Shown in pieces: positions 45,806 to 56,707 of a stretch of DNA of 64,000 bases (position 1 is the first letter of the stretch; the number at the start of each line of letters is the position of its first letter). Under the pieces are notes generated by a model. The model was not told the origin of the DNA and did no database searches. It was given only the letters and a program-made list of their open reading frames with translations. The DNA lies in contig JAHQRK010000011.1 in the NCBI GenBank assembly GCA_019828595.1, forward strand, positions 1,984,001 through 2,048,000. The letters run 5' to 3'. The stretch comes from Aphanomyces cochlioides (taxonomy: Eukaryota; Oomycota; Saprolegniomycetes; Saprolegniales; Verrucalvaceae). A program made the position numbers and the translations under genes.

Positions 45806-47327
45806 ATGAAAGCGTACGTGTTTGAGTACTTGCCGTGGCGAGTGTCGAGTCTTCCTGACGGCTTCGACTTGGCGGACGACGTCGCGCTCTACTTGCAGAG
45901 GATCTACAACTCGTCTTCCGCCCACGTCGTCATTTGCTCAAGACGCGACGTCGTACGCGATGGGATGGACGTCCCATCAAACCTCGATACGTCCGACTGC
46001 TCAACAGAGTTGCAGCCATTTCTACTACGTCCGCACCTTTGCGTGTCAATACCTCACAACGAGCCAAGATATCGACGACAGCAAGCAAATGCCAGCGAGA
46101 ACTCCTCCTTGGGCTTCATTTTGGCCAAGGCTGCCTTTGGATCGAGCCACCACCACCGAGCAGCGACGCCGATCACCGCGGTGTCTTTGCTCGGTTTCAC
46201 GGTCAGGGGTTGCTGTTTGTCTGGATGAAATTCTTCCTGCGGGCATTCGTCGCCGTCTTCATCGTCGCGCTGATGTGGACCGAGTACTACCGCCATTACC
46301 GTATCCTCCTGGCAAATCTACGACGGCAAGGCGACGTCGGAGTTGTCAAAATGGAAGGCCATCTTGGGGATCCAACGCCGATCGTCGTGGGCCATCCCTT
46401 GGTCTCTCTCTTGTTCGTCATTGACGTCTTGTCGAGCTCGCTGTACTTTCGCCAAGCGTCTCTCTTGACGACTGAAGCTACAGAGCCCGGGAAATTCTTC
46501 CTCGGTTGCTTCTACAGCTCAGGTCTCGTCTGTTTCGTCTACTTTGGCATGCGCACCACGTGCGTCGTCGTCAAGAAACTCCGCGTCGAGCACCGATCGA
46601 TCCGCTCGTCTTATCAGTCGTCGTCGTCTTGTACACTGGTCCGATGATGCTTGTCATCTCCAACACGGTCTTGTATGAATACTTTCACATCTTCAGTGCG
46701 ATATTTGTTGCCCAAGACGACAAGTTGACGACTGTCGAGACGTTTCCCGTCGCATTGAGTGGCATCTTGCTCATGGCCTCGATTCCATTCATGTATTCCG
46801 TCGCGTCGGCGCGCTTGAAACACCGACGGGGCTATTTCCTCGGCAAGAAGAAGCGCCAAGTGGATGCGTTGGGAGAGACAAGACAACGATTTGCATCCCA
46901 ATCATTCAACGACCTGAAGAACCGACTGCTGTGGCGAGGCTTGCAGTGGTATATGCCATCCTTACGCCACGCCGACGCTCTAAAACTCTGCGCATCGATC
47001 CATCGCCTCATTCACGAAAATCCAAGCTACAACAAGACGCCACTGCTGAGTTGTCGCGCCGCAGACTGCTTTGTCATGTGCTACAAGGACAATACGACGG
47101 TGGTCAAGGTGCTACGACTCGTCCTGATGGATGAACTCGACTTTTGCAGCGAACCACTCGAAGCGGAGTTTTGGCATCTTGAATTGCCGGTCGAGTCTTC
47201 CTGGAGGACCGACAGCGAGTGCTCGAGTGAACAATGGCGTGAGAAGCGCCGACAGGACTACCCAGTGGGCCCGGCAGCTTTGCATTCAGCCATCAAGAAA
47301 ATCCAGCCCATTCCAAGCACTCGTTGA
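45806..47327 (+). pseudogene. Multi-pass membrane protein, reading frame broken
   Basis: Three overlapping frames carry pieces of one protein: MKAYVFEYLPWRVSSLPDGF (from 45806), then FHGQGLLFVWMKFFLRAFVA with several hydrophobic segments (LLFVIDVLSSSLYF, FYSSGLVCFVYFG), then IDPLVLSVVVVLYTGPMMLV and a soluble C-terminus to 47327 (RLLWRGLQWYMPSLRHADAL, LRLVLMDELDFCSEPLEAEF). Near 46590 one missing base separates LRVEH from PIDPLVLS. The earlier change, between 45900 and 46190, is not explained by a clean GT-AG intron. So there are at least two frame changes. No family recognised; about four or five membrane helices. Confidence 0.6.
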
Positions 47328-47629
47328 TTCAATCTCCCCGCAACCAACCCCGTTGCATAGTTGCTCGTCATTACGAACCCTCCAAACCCCGCTGCGGTCT
47401 TGCATTTTCTGTTGAATAATGCCACCTTGTTTGCGATCTGGGCTCGTTTCCATGCTCAGGGGACCACAGTAGGAACTACTTTTAGGTCGTGGCGAACTAA
47501 ACTCAAGACTTGTTGTGTCAGTGATCGTGCTTGTCGTGGAAACTGCCGGCGGCAGCTCTAGTCTAACCAGCGTTCATCTCGACATTGACGAGTGGGTGGA
47601 TAATTCTTGGAATTTGCACGTTGCAATGA

Positions 47630-49369
47630 TTATTCTAGCGCGTGGACTTTGACATGGGCGGCCACAAAGTCTTGGTCGACGACTTTGTACGTGTAATGGT
47701 ACGCGTTCACGGTGCAGAGCAAGTATCGCGTCGGGTCGAGTCTGGTTTTGATCCACTCGCCAGTTTCAAGCGCATGGCCGACAAATGGATCGTCGGCTGT
47801 TGAAAAGCCATACTCGTCATCAATTGAGATATCGCCGTCGTTGAAGGCGATGTGGCCTTGGATCCAAACGCGTTCTTGGTCGTCCACGACGAGCAACGAG
47901 ACGCAGGAACCACGCATATCTTTGGCCTTGACGTCGCTATAGCTTGTGTCGCACATAATGACTTCAAACACGCCACACTCGTCCGGCTCGATGACGTGTT
48001 TGACGACAGTGGGGGCGTTGCCATGGGGAGTATGACCGATAATCATCCGATGGAGTCCTTGACGCCACAATTGCTCGGTCATTTGCTTCGTCATTCGGCA
48101 CGGCATGGAGGAGCTTTCAAGGTGACGACCGCTCACGACGCTGTACAAACGATTTGTGTGGACGTAATTTTGCAAATTCTCGCCACCTAAACCACAAAAT
48201 CAGCTTAGATGGAATGGAAGACGCAAGAAACGCACCTCGAAATGTGTGGTCTTTATTCCACGTTGGATATGCGATCCATTCGTTCACTTGCGCGGTGTAC
48301 CATGCATTCAAGTGTTGAATCCATAGCCGAATATCATTTTGTCGAGAATGCGACGGCTGCTGCGACCCAGCATCGATGGCTTGGACCCATTGCAAGTAGG
48401 ATTCTTGAGCAGAATTGAACGGGGGCACGAGGCCAAGGCAGTTGCGCATTATTTTACTCTTGTCTACTGTCATGACACCACCGTGGACGAATAAAGTCGT
48501 GCCATGGTAAAATCCGAGTACGCACAATTGCAAGTACTTGTACATGAGACCACCAGGCTGTACACTCGACAAGAATGAGTCCATAACATCGTCATCCGTG
48601 ATCATGGACGCGTTGTTTGTGCGTTGGATGATTGCAAGCTCTTGTCTTCGGCGTTCAAAGTCGCCGTCGGATCCCATTGTGCACTTGAGCATCCATAGCA
48701 TGCGATTGACCTAAAGCAGCACTTTAGTGAGTGGAGCGAGCCTTCTCGCTTACTTTAGTGTTAACTTCTTCAATACAGCAGTCTTTCTGGTTTGGATCGA
48801 CACCGAGGACCTCCTTGCATAAATAGGAGCGTAGACTCATGTTAGCTCGTGCTTTGGGTTCGAGCCAGTGTGGACCGTCCTTGATGCCTAAACGAGACCT
48901 TGAAAGGAGAAGTGTATTTCGCTGGCTGTACCTGGATCCATGGTGCTGAGATTCATCTCCGTTTCTGTAAACTCTGACGTCCATCGCATCTTGTTGATGT
49001 CTCGATTTCCTGCAATCAGGACGACACGGTCCGGGTAGTCTGTCTTGAGTTGAACGAGTAATTTTACGATCCTACGCGGAGGAGACCGATGAGTCATGCA
49101 TGAGAATCTAGCTAAGTGTACCTTAGTGTTCCCGTCCCCTTGTCGCCAACGTCGCCTCCAAAGACAAAAATGTAGCCTGGATGTAGAATCAAGCGCGTTT
49201 GCTCTGGCGATTCAAATGCAAGCGCGCCATTCCACCGCAGATCTCGCTGAATAACTTGGATGAACGCAATAAAGTAGTCCCAGTTTCCCTCGACGTCTGT
49301 GCAATATAGGATCTTCATCAAACTTGGATCTTCCACTCGGCTGACTGCCGCTTCTGCTGCTGCCGGCAT
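47630..49369 (-). CDS. Calcineurin-like metallophosphatase, five exons
   Basis: Exons 49369-49122, 49071-48932, 48887-48754, 48710-48236 and 48186-47630 join in phase across introns of 43-50 nt (517 residues). The metal-binding motifs are in order: YCTDVEGNWD (divergent D-x-H/E), FVFGGDVGDKG (GGD), VVLIAGNRDINK (GNRD/H), LFVHGG and RMIIGHTPHGNAPTV (GH-x-H). This is the PPP/metallophos fold. A GNRD motif in place of GNHD also occurs in other protist members. Substrate unknown. The start MPAAAEAAVSR at 49369 is the first ATG after the non-coding upstream sequence. Confidence 0.85.
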
Positions 49370-50447
49370 CACTTCGGCGAGCCAACTTTTCAAATGGAGA
49401 AACAACACAACCTTGGTCGAGCTCCAAAACTGTAAGAATTAAATATGCATATATTTGAAATATTCAAGTTAATTTTTCTCAATTTTTCAATATTTTCTAT
49501 TTTTGGAGAATTTGACGATCAGTTTTCGCTAAGAACCACTTTTCATTTCATCAAATGCAACCAATGTCGCTGTGCTTGCACGTCGTCTGACTGGTCCAAG
49601 TACAGCATGCTTTCTATGACCGGATTTAGAGCCCAACGAATAAAGTTGTCAAGAAAAGAGATGAAGATGGTTTGATTTTCACCATCATTAACAATATTCT
49701 TAACTATACAGTGTATTATATTTCAAAGTAAAAGATAAGAGGTAAAATATAAAATTAGCATATTTTAAATATCAATATATACAAGATATCAATTGATGTG
49801 TACTGTTAACATATGCTGCTCATCCTTGACAAAGAATAAAATATGTCATCGGGACTTTAAGTTGTAACAGGTATGCAAGGCATATGGTCTCATCCTGTGT
49901 GGAAAGAGGTAAAAGCTAAATAATCATCGAGTTGGTCTTGGGATATGTTCGTTGTGGGATTGGGCAAGGTGTCGATCGTGCATTGGCATTGCAGTCTCGA
50001 CCAAATGTGAAAATCGACTGGACGACACATTCAATCTCATGCACCGTCCAGTGTTCACTACTCTGTAATGATATACTTTCAAGTTATGAAGAGCATAAAG
50101 CCGTTAAAGCGAGAGGCAAAAGAACCAACTGTCAAGTTCCGACGAGATGAATTTACAGGCAGTGATTGAATGATATTATGATATGGAATGTCATTGGTGA
50201 AAAGTGAATTGGGCCTCTGACAAATTCATTGAAGGAGGTCTACATCTTTAACCTCTTATGCAAATGCGATTAGCCTTTAACTGTGGCTGGACTCTATATA
50301 CTGCGACAATAAGATTTTTATGTATCTCATTAAAGCCTTGTGATCGAGGTTGAAAGTTTAGGATTGTCAAATGAGATAAACTTTTCGATATGCATATAAT
50401 TTTACCTTTGTGGTACTGACATCCATCGTTAGATTGAACATTTCAGT
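49370..50447. other. AT-rich intergenic region
   Basis: About 1 kb, strongly AT-rich at 49440-49510 and 49680-49900. No convincing gene; the small plus-strand frame at 49932-50150 has no features. Confidence 0.5.
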
Positions 50448-51272
50448 TTAGTTGTTGCCAAATGTTGCAAAGTTGCTCGTTTGACGTTCTTGAATACGCC
50501 TGGATTCCAATAATTGTCCGTGGCAACTCAAGGATTTCCGACTTCGCATCGCATCATGTTCGGGGAGACTGATACGTGAAATTACAAGACCATTCAAGAC
50601 TTTGAAATTTTGGTGCCGAGGGGAAGTGGTGTTTGGTTTGTCATTGAGCATGATAATTGACTCGTATGAGATTACCAACACGTTGGCAGCCTGTGCACAA
50701 TCGGGCGCGACAACGTTCAGCCCATAGATGCAAAGACCGAGTTGCTTTTGGTCGACAAACTGTCTCAGGTCGACCTGTTTTGACCTTACTTTAAATTGCC
50801 GAGGACGAAATACTCCATCAAAGTGCCTCACAACATTGCTCTTCATGGATAAAAAACACATTTCCGTCGTGGAGAACGTGCGGACACACCAGTGTATTAC
50901 ACATGGAATACCCACTTGCAAGTGCCAGCAATATTGAGTGTCTCTATCAGGCTTGAATGAGGAGCAGTTTTTGTTGTCAGCGCAGTTTCCTCAGCGGTCC
51001 ATGCCTCTGACACTTGGGTGGCTAGGTGCGAAAGATTCAGAACTAGATTTTGATTACCCTCTTTGATGCGGATTTGGATGCGTTGCACATCTCTTGACAT
51101 GAATGCCGACTGATGATCTCCAAGACAACGTCCGCATCGCATAAAACCACGTGGCGTCTCGAAAAGCTGGCCTTTCTAGTGATATTCCAACATAGAACCA
51201 AGACACCATTGTGTCACTTGAAATAAGCAACGGAGGCAATGGACAGAAATTCATTAGATAATTTGGATTCAT
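50448..51272 (-). CDS. Hypothetical protein with CxxC motif, tightly behind ORC4
   Basis: A model with exons 51272-51218, 51175-50926 and 50838-50448 (introns 42 and 87 nt) gives 231 residues. The second intron is unusually long for this window and is tentative. It reads FETPRGFMRCGRCLGDHQSA (one CxxC), RDVQRIQIRIKEG, then QLGLCIYGLNVVAPDCAQAA and a polar tail. A beta-rich middle with a CxxC could be an OB-fold/zinc type, but I do not recognise it. Its ATG lies 6 nt after the ORC4 stop on the same strand, so the two may share a transcript. Confidence 0.45.
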
Positions 51273-51278
51273 GGAGTC

Positions 51279-53531
51279 TCACTGAAGTGTATTCATAGCC
51301 CATTGCTCAACAAAAGTCGTGCAGGCAATGTCTTTTCGTCTTATGGCGTCAAGAACTTCCTTGGGTCGAATTAAGAGCTTGAGCATCCGATATTCTTGCT
51401 GGGGTTGATGAGATAATTCTTGCACGACATGGAGGGCTAGCAAATTGTCAATAGCTCGAAGCAGATCCACACGAGGCGGACTCTTCATCGAGTGCTGACG
51501 ATAAAACGACTGGCATTCGAGGAAAATCATCTCAAATGAATACTTGTCTTTACTCTGACGCTCCAGACCGATCATTCCCAACACCAAGGTCATTTCACGG
51601 GTTGTCAAGCCTACAAATAAATCATGAAGTCGGCGTTATATCAGGTATTCGTACCTCCAAGAGCATTCATGGCATGGTTGGGGAACATTGCATTCCATGC
51701 CAGTTGGAGATGTGCGTCACAAATCCATGGCGACTTGGTTGTGAGGTATGTAATTGCAACGTGCATAAGCCGGAGAAAGACTTCAACTGGTTTACCCAAA
51801 TCATACAAGTATTGCCAGAATTCTTGTGAATTAAACAAAACATGGTGGAGCGACGACTCCCACTTATCAAAGTATGTGTCAGTGGGAGCCAAAATTTGAC
51901 TTGGCCAGTTATCTCGTGGCAGTTGAAAAGCATTCCAGAGCAACTGTCTTTCTAGGTAAGTTGTGTACGCATAAACTATAAGCCTCACCTGCAAAAAGGC
52001 TTTGAGAGGATGTCGAGGCACGACCACTTGAATGTTGGAGAAGCGAGATTTAACTCGCTTCTCAAATTGTGCCAGGACATTGAAATTACATGATATTCCC
52101 AAAAGAGCGATGCGCACATCTTTGGACTGAAGCAATATGGTTTCATGAGCATGAAAACAAGTAATCTCTTCAACTTACTTGCATCCAATCAAGGAGATTG
52201 TAAAGCAAGAGTTGCTTCGACTCGCCAACGAAGGCATCAAAATCATCCACAATAAATACCACAGCTTCTTTCGCCAAAGCTCTTTCCAACAGTAATTGCT
52301 TGAGAAAATCGTACATGTTGAAAAATGAAATAGCCTATTTCGGTATGACGAAAGGTGGATGATTAAGACGTACGCGTTGGCCGACGACACCATCAGGCAA
52401 AAGCTGTTGAACAAATTCTCTAAAGGCTTCTGTTTCGTTAGTGATCGTACCACCACTTAGATATATGGTGCGAAAATTGCTACTTGTAGTTCTAAGGTGC
52501 CCCAATGCCTTCTTCACAATTTCACGTTTACCACTTCCAGCAGATCCCACAATCAAGGCCGACTGATTTTCACCCGATGAAATCGTTCTCACCAGTATTC
52601 TCTCGACATCTTCAATGTATGAGTTCAATACTGTCCAAGAGCCCGACATGGCTCGTTTGGAAAGCAAGGACTGTCGAATGTAATAGACTTGCTGGCTTGA
52701 AAGTTGCTCAGTCTACGGAAATGAGTGAAGTCGAGTGCCTTGGCATATATTACCTGTAACGCTGATGCATCGTCTGGGGTACTTTTAATCTATGGATGTA
52801 CGGTCATACAACTCCTTGGAATTTCAGGTAGGTATTACAGCATCAGTCTGAGGTGACCCAAACATTTCGGTGTATTTAGCTGGGGATATGGACTCCAATG
52901 AAACTGTTTGCTGTGAAGCAATTAATTTCGGCGACAAATCAACCATTTGGTCTTCTTCTTGAACGGCCATCGAGGGGGTGGTTGGACTTTTTGAGGACTT
53001 TTTCTGTGAAGGCGTCCGTTTTGGTGATAAATTGCTTTCTTGGTTTCCCTCTCGAGCTTGACTTACACGTAGTTTGCCAGGACTCTTTGCGGACTTTGGG
53101 TAGTCAAGTAGCTTTTTTGGCACCGAGGCAGTTTCCTTGGCTTGATCAGTTGTTGTATTTGGTGAAGGATGTTCTCTCGGTGATCGTCTTTTCGACTCGT
53201 CATGACTTTCAACGACAGGTGATGGAGGGATTTGAATTTCAGCTTTCGGAGTCTGATGGTCTTGCATAGCTAAGACAGTTGAAAACGGCGAAGAGTTCTT
53301 TCTTGGTGACCTCCTCCTTGGCGTCGTTTCCACGTGCAGAACTGGTGTTTTCGGTGAAGTCAGTGTAGATCTTTGTCGTTTCTGTGGTGACGGTCGAGCC
53401 ACTCTCGGGCTTTCCAGAGCAATTGACCTCTTTGTCGGGGTTGCATTCGTCTGGGGTATTTCCTTGGGGTCGCCTATATTTGTGGCCTCATTATCATAGA
53501 GTTGTTCCAGAAACGACACAGAAAGGTCCAT
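51279..53531 (-). CDS. ORC4: Origin recognition complex subunit 4-like, six exons, long disordered N-terminus
   Basis: Exons 53531-52839, 52789-52754, 52712-52374, 52334-52179, 52126-51655 and 51610-51279 (introns 39-52 nt) give 675 residues. Residues 1-235 are disordered and basic with many SP/TP sites (KRRSPR, RRRSPRK, LSPKRTPS), as expected for CDK control. The AAA+ part has Walker A (LIVGSAGSGKREIVKKAL) and Walker B (AVVFIVDDFDAF), sensor-like LLGIS and EKRVKSRFS. The winged-helix C-terminus (FEMIFLECQSFYRQHS, LLRAIDNLLALHVVQEL, EYRMLKLLIRPKEVLDAI) matches ORC4. It is part of the six-subunit ORC that loads MCM2-7. GGCGCC boxes at 53561 and 53604 lie just upstream. Confidence 0.9.
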
Positions 53532-54084
53532 GTCGTGTCTGGAGTTGAATTTTCAATTATGGCGCCACAAAAAATATTATCCGTATCCGAATATATTAGA
53601 ATAGGCGCCACTCTCGAGATGCATTTTTCAATTTTCCCCTCACATCCTCCCATCTCCGCGAACTACAAAATGATCCCATGCCCGGAAAGCACTTTGCCTT
53701 GGTCTGACTTTACGCAGGTTCTTCGCGAATTGATTGCCTAGGCATGAGATTCGTGGAAGTGGATAAGTTTGTCAACTTTCTTGACGTCAAGCAAGTGAAT
53801 TTGAGCAAAGACGTATACAAGTACTAGTAGATGCACTAGCATCGAGTGGTCTCAATGTGATTTGCGCGCTAGAGGGAATATTTTGGTGAGTATTGAGAAG
53901 TACACAAACTTCTGACGAGCTTTTACCTGACGAGAAGATCAAGCTTGGAAATGTTCGCCTCGAAAACAAACACACGATGAAAGCAGTTTGGCTAAAGTGA
54001 TAGCAAGCAATAATCATCGATTGGGGTGGTGAGCACATGAACATGAAACACAAAGGACGAAGAAAAATGTCATCACTTATAGAT
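53532..54084 (+). other. Possible broken small gene opposite ORC4
   Basis: From about 53669 the plus strand reads MIPCPESTLPWSDFTQVLRELIA to a stop. Later it reads EFEQRRIQVLVDALASSGLNVICALEGIFW (about 53800-53886), TGA, then TSDELLPDEKIKLGNVRLEN to TGA at about 54000 in that same frame. The composition is protein-like, but I could not find introns that remove both stops. Either a decayed gene or a gene with splice sites I missed. Confidence 0.35.
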
Positions 54085-54109
54085 TCAATCCCTCCGTTTA
54101 TTCAGTCCA

Positions 54110-54727
54110 CTACAAATTACCAGCTCGATATTCTTCAAGCTTTTCGACTTTGCCAGTTTCAAGAAACTCATCAATCTTGGCTGCGCTGGCTTTGCCCACC
54201 CCTTTGAGCTTCGTGGCTTGCTTACCAGACGTGATAACATCTTCTGTGTCGCGAATCGCTTTGGCAACTTTCGAGTACGAGCCTCCCTTGAACCGATCTC
54301 CTCGTTTGAACTCAAAACCAGCTAAGTCGGCAAATACTTCAGCTAGATCTTGGTTCTTTGGGTTTGTCGCTTGAGCAACCTTTTTCTTCTTTTGGGCTGA
54401 TCCCTCTTCATCGCCTTCACCTTTTCCTTCATCTTTGACGTCACCGTCTTTTTCATGTTTTACTTTGTCTTCTCCTTCGTCGCTGCCGGCCTTTTTGCGC
54501 TTCTTTGATGCTTGGGGAGACGCAGTGACCTTCTTGGCGCCAAATTTTTCTGTCATCGCTTTAAGTGCAGCAGGGATGTTGTATTCGCCATTCTCCCGAG
54601 TCGCATTCAACATTGTGCCAGCTTGAATCATGGCATTCATGGGATCCGTCGGGACTTGCACGCCTTCCTTTTTGCATAGCTCCAACAGCTCGGTCGCGGC
54701 TTTCTTCGCTGCCACCTTGTTGCTCAT
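54110..54727 (-). CDS. Stand-alone Pol beta lyase-type (HhH) domain protein
   Basis: From MSNKVAAKKAATELL (54727) the protein has 205 residues. An N-terminal helical part (LCKKEGVQVP, IQAGTMLNATRENGEYNIPAALKAM) is followed by a Lys/Glu-rich linker with nuclear-localisation-like runs (KKRKK, KKKK). The C-terminal domain is NQDLAEVFADLAGFEFKRGD, YSKVAKAIRD, KQATKLKGVGKASAAKIDEFLETGKVEKLEEY. This is the helix-hairpin-helix pattern of the 8-kDa N-terminal domain of DNA polymerase beta, including the LKGVGKASAAKI hairpin. No polymerase domain follows; the gene ends with the domain. Role in base-excision repair or DNA binding is inferred. An E2F-like site (TTTGGCGCG, complement of 54762-54770) and CCGGAT boxes lie upstream. 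Confidence 0.85.
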   Translation of the reverse strand: MSNKVAAKKAATELLELCKKEGVQVPTDPMNAMIQAGTMLNATRENGEYNIPAALKAMTEKFGAKKVTASPQASKKRKKAGSDEGEDKVKHEKDGDVKDEGKGEGDEEGSAQKKKKVAQATNPKNQDLAEVFADLAGFEFKRGDRFKGGSYSKVAKAIRDTEDVITSGKQATKLKGVGKASAAKIDEFLETGKVEKLEEYRAGNL

Positions 54728-55474
54728 CTTGAATCGAAACAAACAATATCCGGATCCAAAACGCGCCAAACAATTTATCCGGTTAACACTACAAAGGTCC
54801 GGATAACATTGTCATCGAACAGTTTGTCCGACTTTCACCCCCACCCAAGATTGATTCGCGATTAACTCTTCAATAACAACACACCATGATACCTCTGTAA
54901 GTTGGATTAAGAGGATTATCGAGGGCTGAGAGTTCACGTACTGTACAATCATTTCACCTGAGTGATGTAAACTCAACAGGGACTACATAGGCACTTTTGT
55001 GGAGCACTCAAACACTCATGAACAAATTTTATGCTGTGCATACCTACTAGAGTTTGTACATAACTTTGCTCTAGCAGCTGTGAGATTTTGCATACAAAAG
55101 CCGCGAATTCCCCTCTTAAAATATTTAGCCAGAAATATACTGTGACCCCGGAGATTTTGACCTCTAAGGAACTTGCCATCCGCTAGTATTGTGGCTTTAC
55201 GGTGATTCTCTCTAGTCCATTGTGGCCACGGGAAGACGTGTGGGATGACCAGCTTCCATTAGATAAGGTGACTGAACGATCCGGATAAAAATCCGGATGC
55301 CTCATGTCTGTCAAACTGCATGTTTATCCGGAAATACCTGCAATAATTTATATCTATTCCTTTTTCGATAGACAGTACATTATCCGGATACGGATAAAGA
55401 GAGACTTGGACGGTGCGGCGCTTCAAAATTGATTCTCCCTCCTTTCACGCCAGTCAAATCACCTGAGTATGGGC
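54728..55474. promoter_or_regulatory. Divergent promoter region with CCGGAT boxes
   Basis: Between divergent genes. CCGGAT or CCGGA(T)A boxes occur at about 54749, 54778 (CCGGTT), 54799, 55281, 55293, 55328, 55384 and CGGATA at 55391. No gene found here. Confidence 0.55.
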
Positions 55475-56707
55475 ATGGCGCGCAACACTGCAACCAAGGA
55501 AGACGTGCCAAAGAAAAAGGATGGCAAGAAAGGCCAAAAGGAGGAACCCAAGCCAGCTCAAGTCGATTATGCATCGATTGACCACCCCTACGTTGTGATT
55601 TTGAACAAAAAATTGCGCGCGTTCAAGAAGAAACAGGAAAAGATCAAGCAATTGGAAGACTCGTTGAAAGGGCAAACCAAACAACTGAACGAGCAACAGC
55701 TTGAAGTGTTGTCGAACAAGCCTTTTGTGGAAAAGATGTGCGTTGAATTGGAATTGCTTCGACAGCAATTCGTCGAAACTCTCACCAGTAGTAATAGCGC
55801 ACCTATCTCGGAAGCAGGCAAAGATGAAGAAGCTGCACCTGCATCCGATGAAGGTGATACATCGTCCCTCAATCATCTGAACGAAGATGTGCCTGATGCC
55901 AAAGATGTGGAAGAAATGGTGCATGAATTGGACGAAGATTTGAAACCTGCAGAACCCGCGCCTGTTGCGAATGATGAGGATGTCAAGTTGGAATACGTGC
56001 AGTCCATTTTGAAGCTTCTCCACGCCGTGAGCTTGCATCAAGCTTTGGGACATGAAGTCCCCATGGCTCTTGATTATTTCGTCAAGGTCCTCATGGGTGG
56101 TACACGTCCTCCTGCCGAAGTGTCATTTGCTGAAAACCTTGCCGAATCCCTGGAAGAGGCCAAACGATATGTCCACAAGAGCGACAAAATTTTGGCATTG
56201 GACATGTCGTACCGCCATTTGTCCGACACGGTTGATCGATTGGTTGCCCCTCCAAAGCCTGCAGAGCCTGTTGTCGAAGAACCCCACATTAACTTTTTCA
56301 CTGAGTCTGCATTGGATAAAGCACCTGTTGAAGAGAACATCGAAACACCGGCGGGTGAAGATGACTCGTACGTCGTCGTGGATGTCGAAAAGACCGAAAC
56401 GAAGTCTACGAGGCGTCCAAATTCCGGCAATCGTCGACAAAAGTCTCCCCGTGAAGGTGCCGCTGCGAACGGTGACTCGCACGGGGACAAGCCTCAAAAG
56501 CCACGTAAAGTGTATCAGCCCAAGGTGAAGCCATCTGCCGATGGGGCTGAAGGTGGTGCTCCTCGTGCCCCTCGAACGTATGCTCCAAAAGGCTCCAACG
56601 ACTCCAAGTCCCCATTGGACGGCGACAAGCGACCTGCAAATCGCCGCCCTAACTCAAAGCAAGGCCCTCGTCCTAAGAAGGCTGAACAAGACGCCCCAAC
56701 TCCTTAA
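55475..56707 (+). CDS. Caprin-like RNA-associated protein
   Basis: A single exon, 410 residues from MARNTATKEDVPKKKDGKKG (an upstream ATG at 55469 adds MG). Residues about 35-105 form the conserved coiled coil (HPYVVILNKKLRAFKKKQEK, LEDSLKGQTKQLNEQQLEVL, FVEKMCVELELLRQQF), like the HR1 region of Caprin-1. A helical dimerisation-like region (YVQSILKLLHAVSLHQALGH, EAKRYVHKSDKIL) follows. The tail is Arg/Lys/Pro/Gly-rich (RRPNSGNRRQKSPREG, RPANRRPNSKQGPRPKK), a typical RNA-binding low-complexity region. Caprins act in mRNA translation control and stress granules. CCGGAT boxes lie upstream. Confidence 0.75.
   Translation: MARNTATKEDVPKKKDGKKGQKEEPKPAQVDYASIDHPYVVILNKKLRAFKKKQEKIKQLEDSLKGQTKQLNEQQLEVLSNKPFVEKMCVELELLRQQFVETLTSSNSAPISEAGKDEEAAPASDEGDTSSLNHLNEDVPDAKDVEEMVHELDEDLKPAEPAPVANDEDVKLEYVQSILKLLHAVSLHQALGHEVPMALDYFVKVLMGGTRPPAEVSFAENLAESLEEAKRYVHKSDKILALDMSYRHLSDTVDRLVAPPKPAEPVVEEPHINFFTESALDKAPVEENIETPAGEDDSYVVVDVEKTETKSTRRPNSGNRRQKSPREGAAANGDSHGDKPQKPRKVYQPKVKPSADGAEGGAPRAPRTYAPKGSNDSKSPLDGDKRPANRRPNSKQGPRPKKAEQDAPTP

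Noticed and set aside
51960..52010. Possible intron (GTGAGG...CCTAG) inside ORC4 exon 5
   Set aside because: Removal would shift the frame; the unspliced sequence reads through into the following conserved ORC4 segments.
55454..56053. 199-residue minus-strand frame, Phe/His-rich
   Set aside because: Shadow of the Caprin-like gene's Lys/Glu-rich coiled coil.
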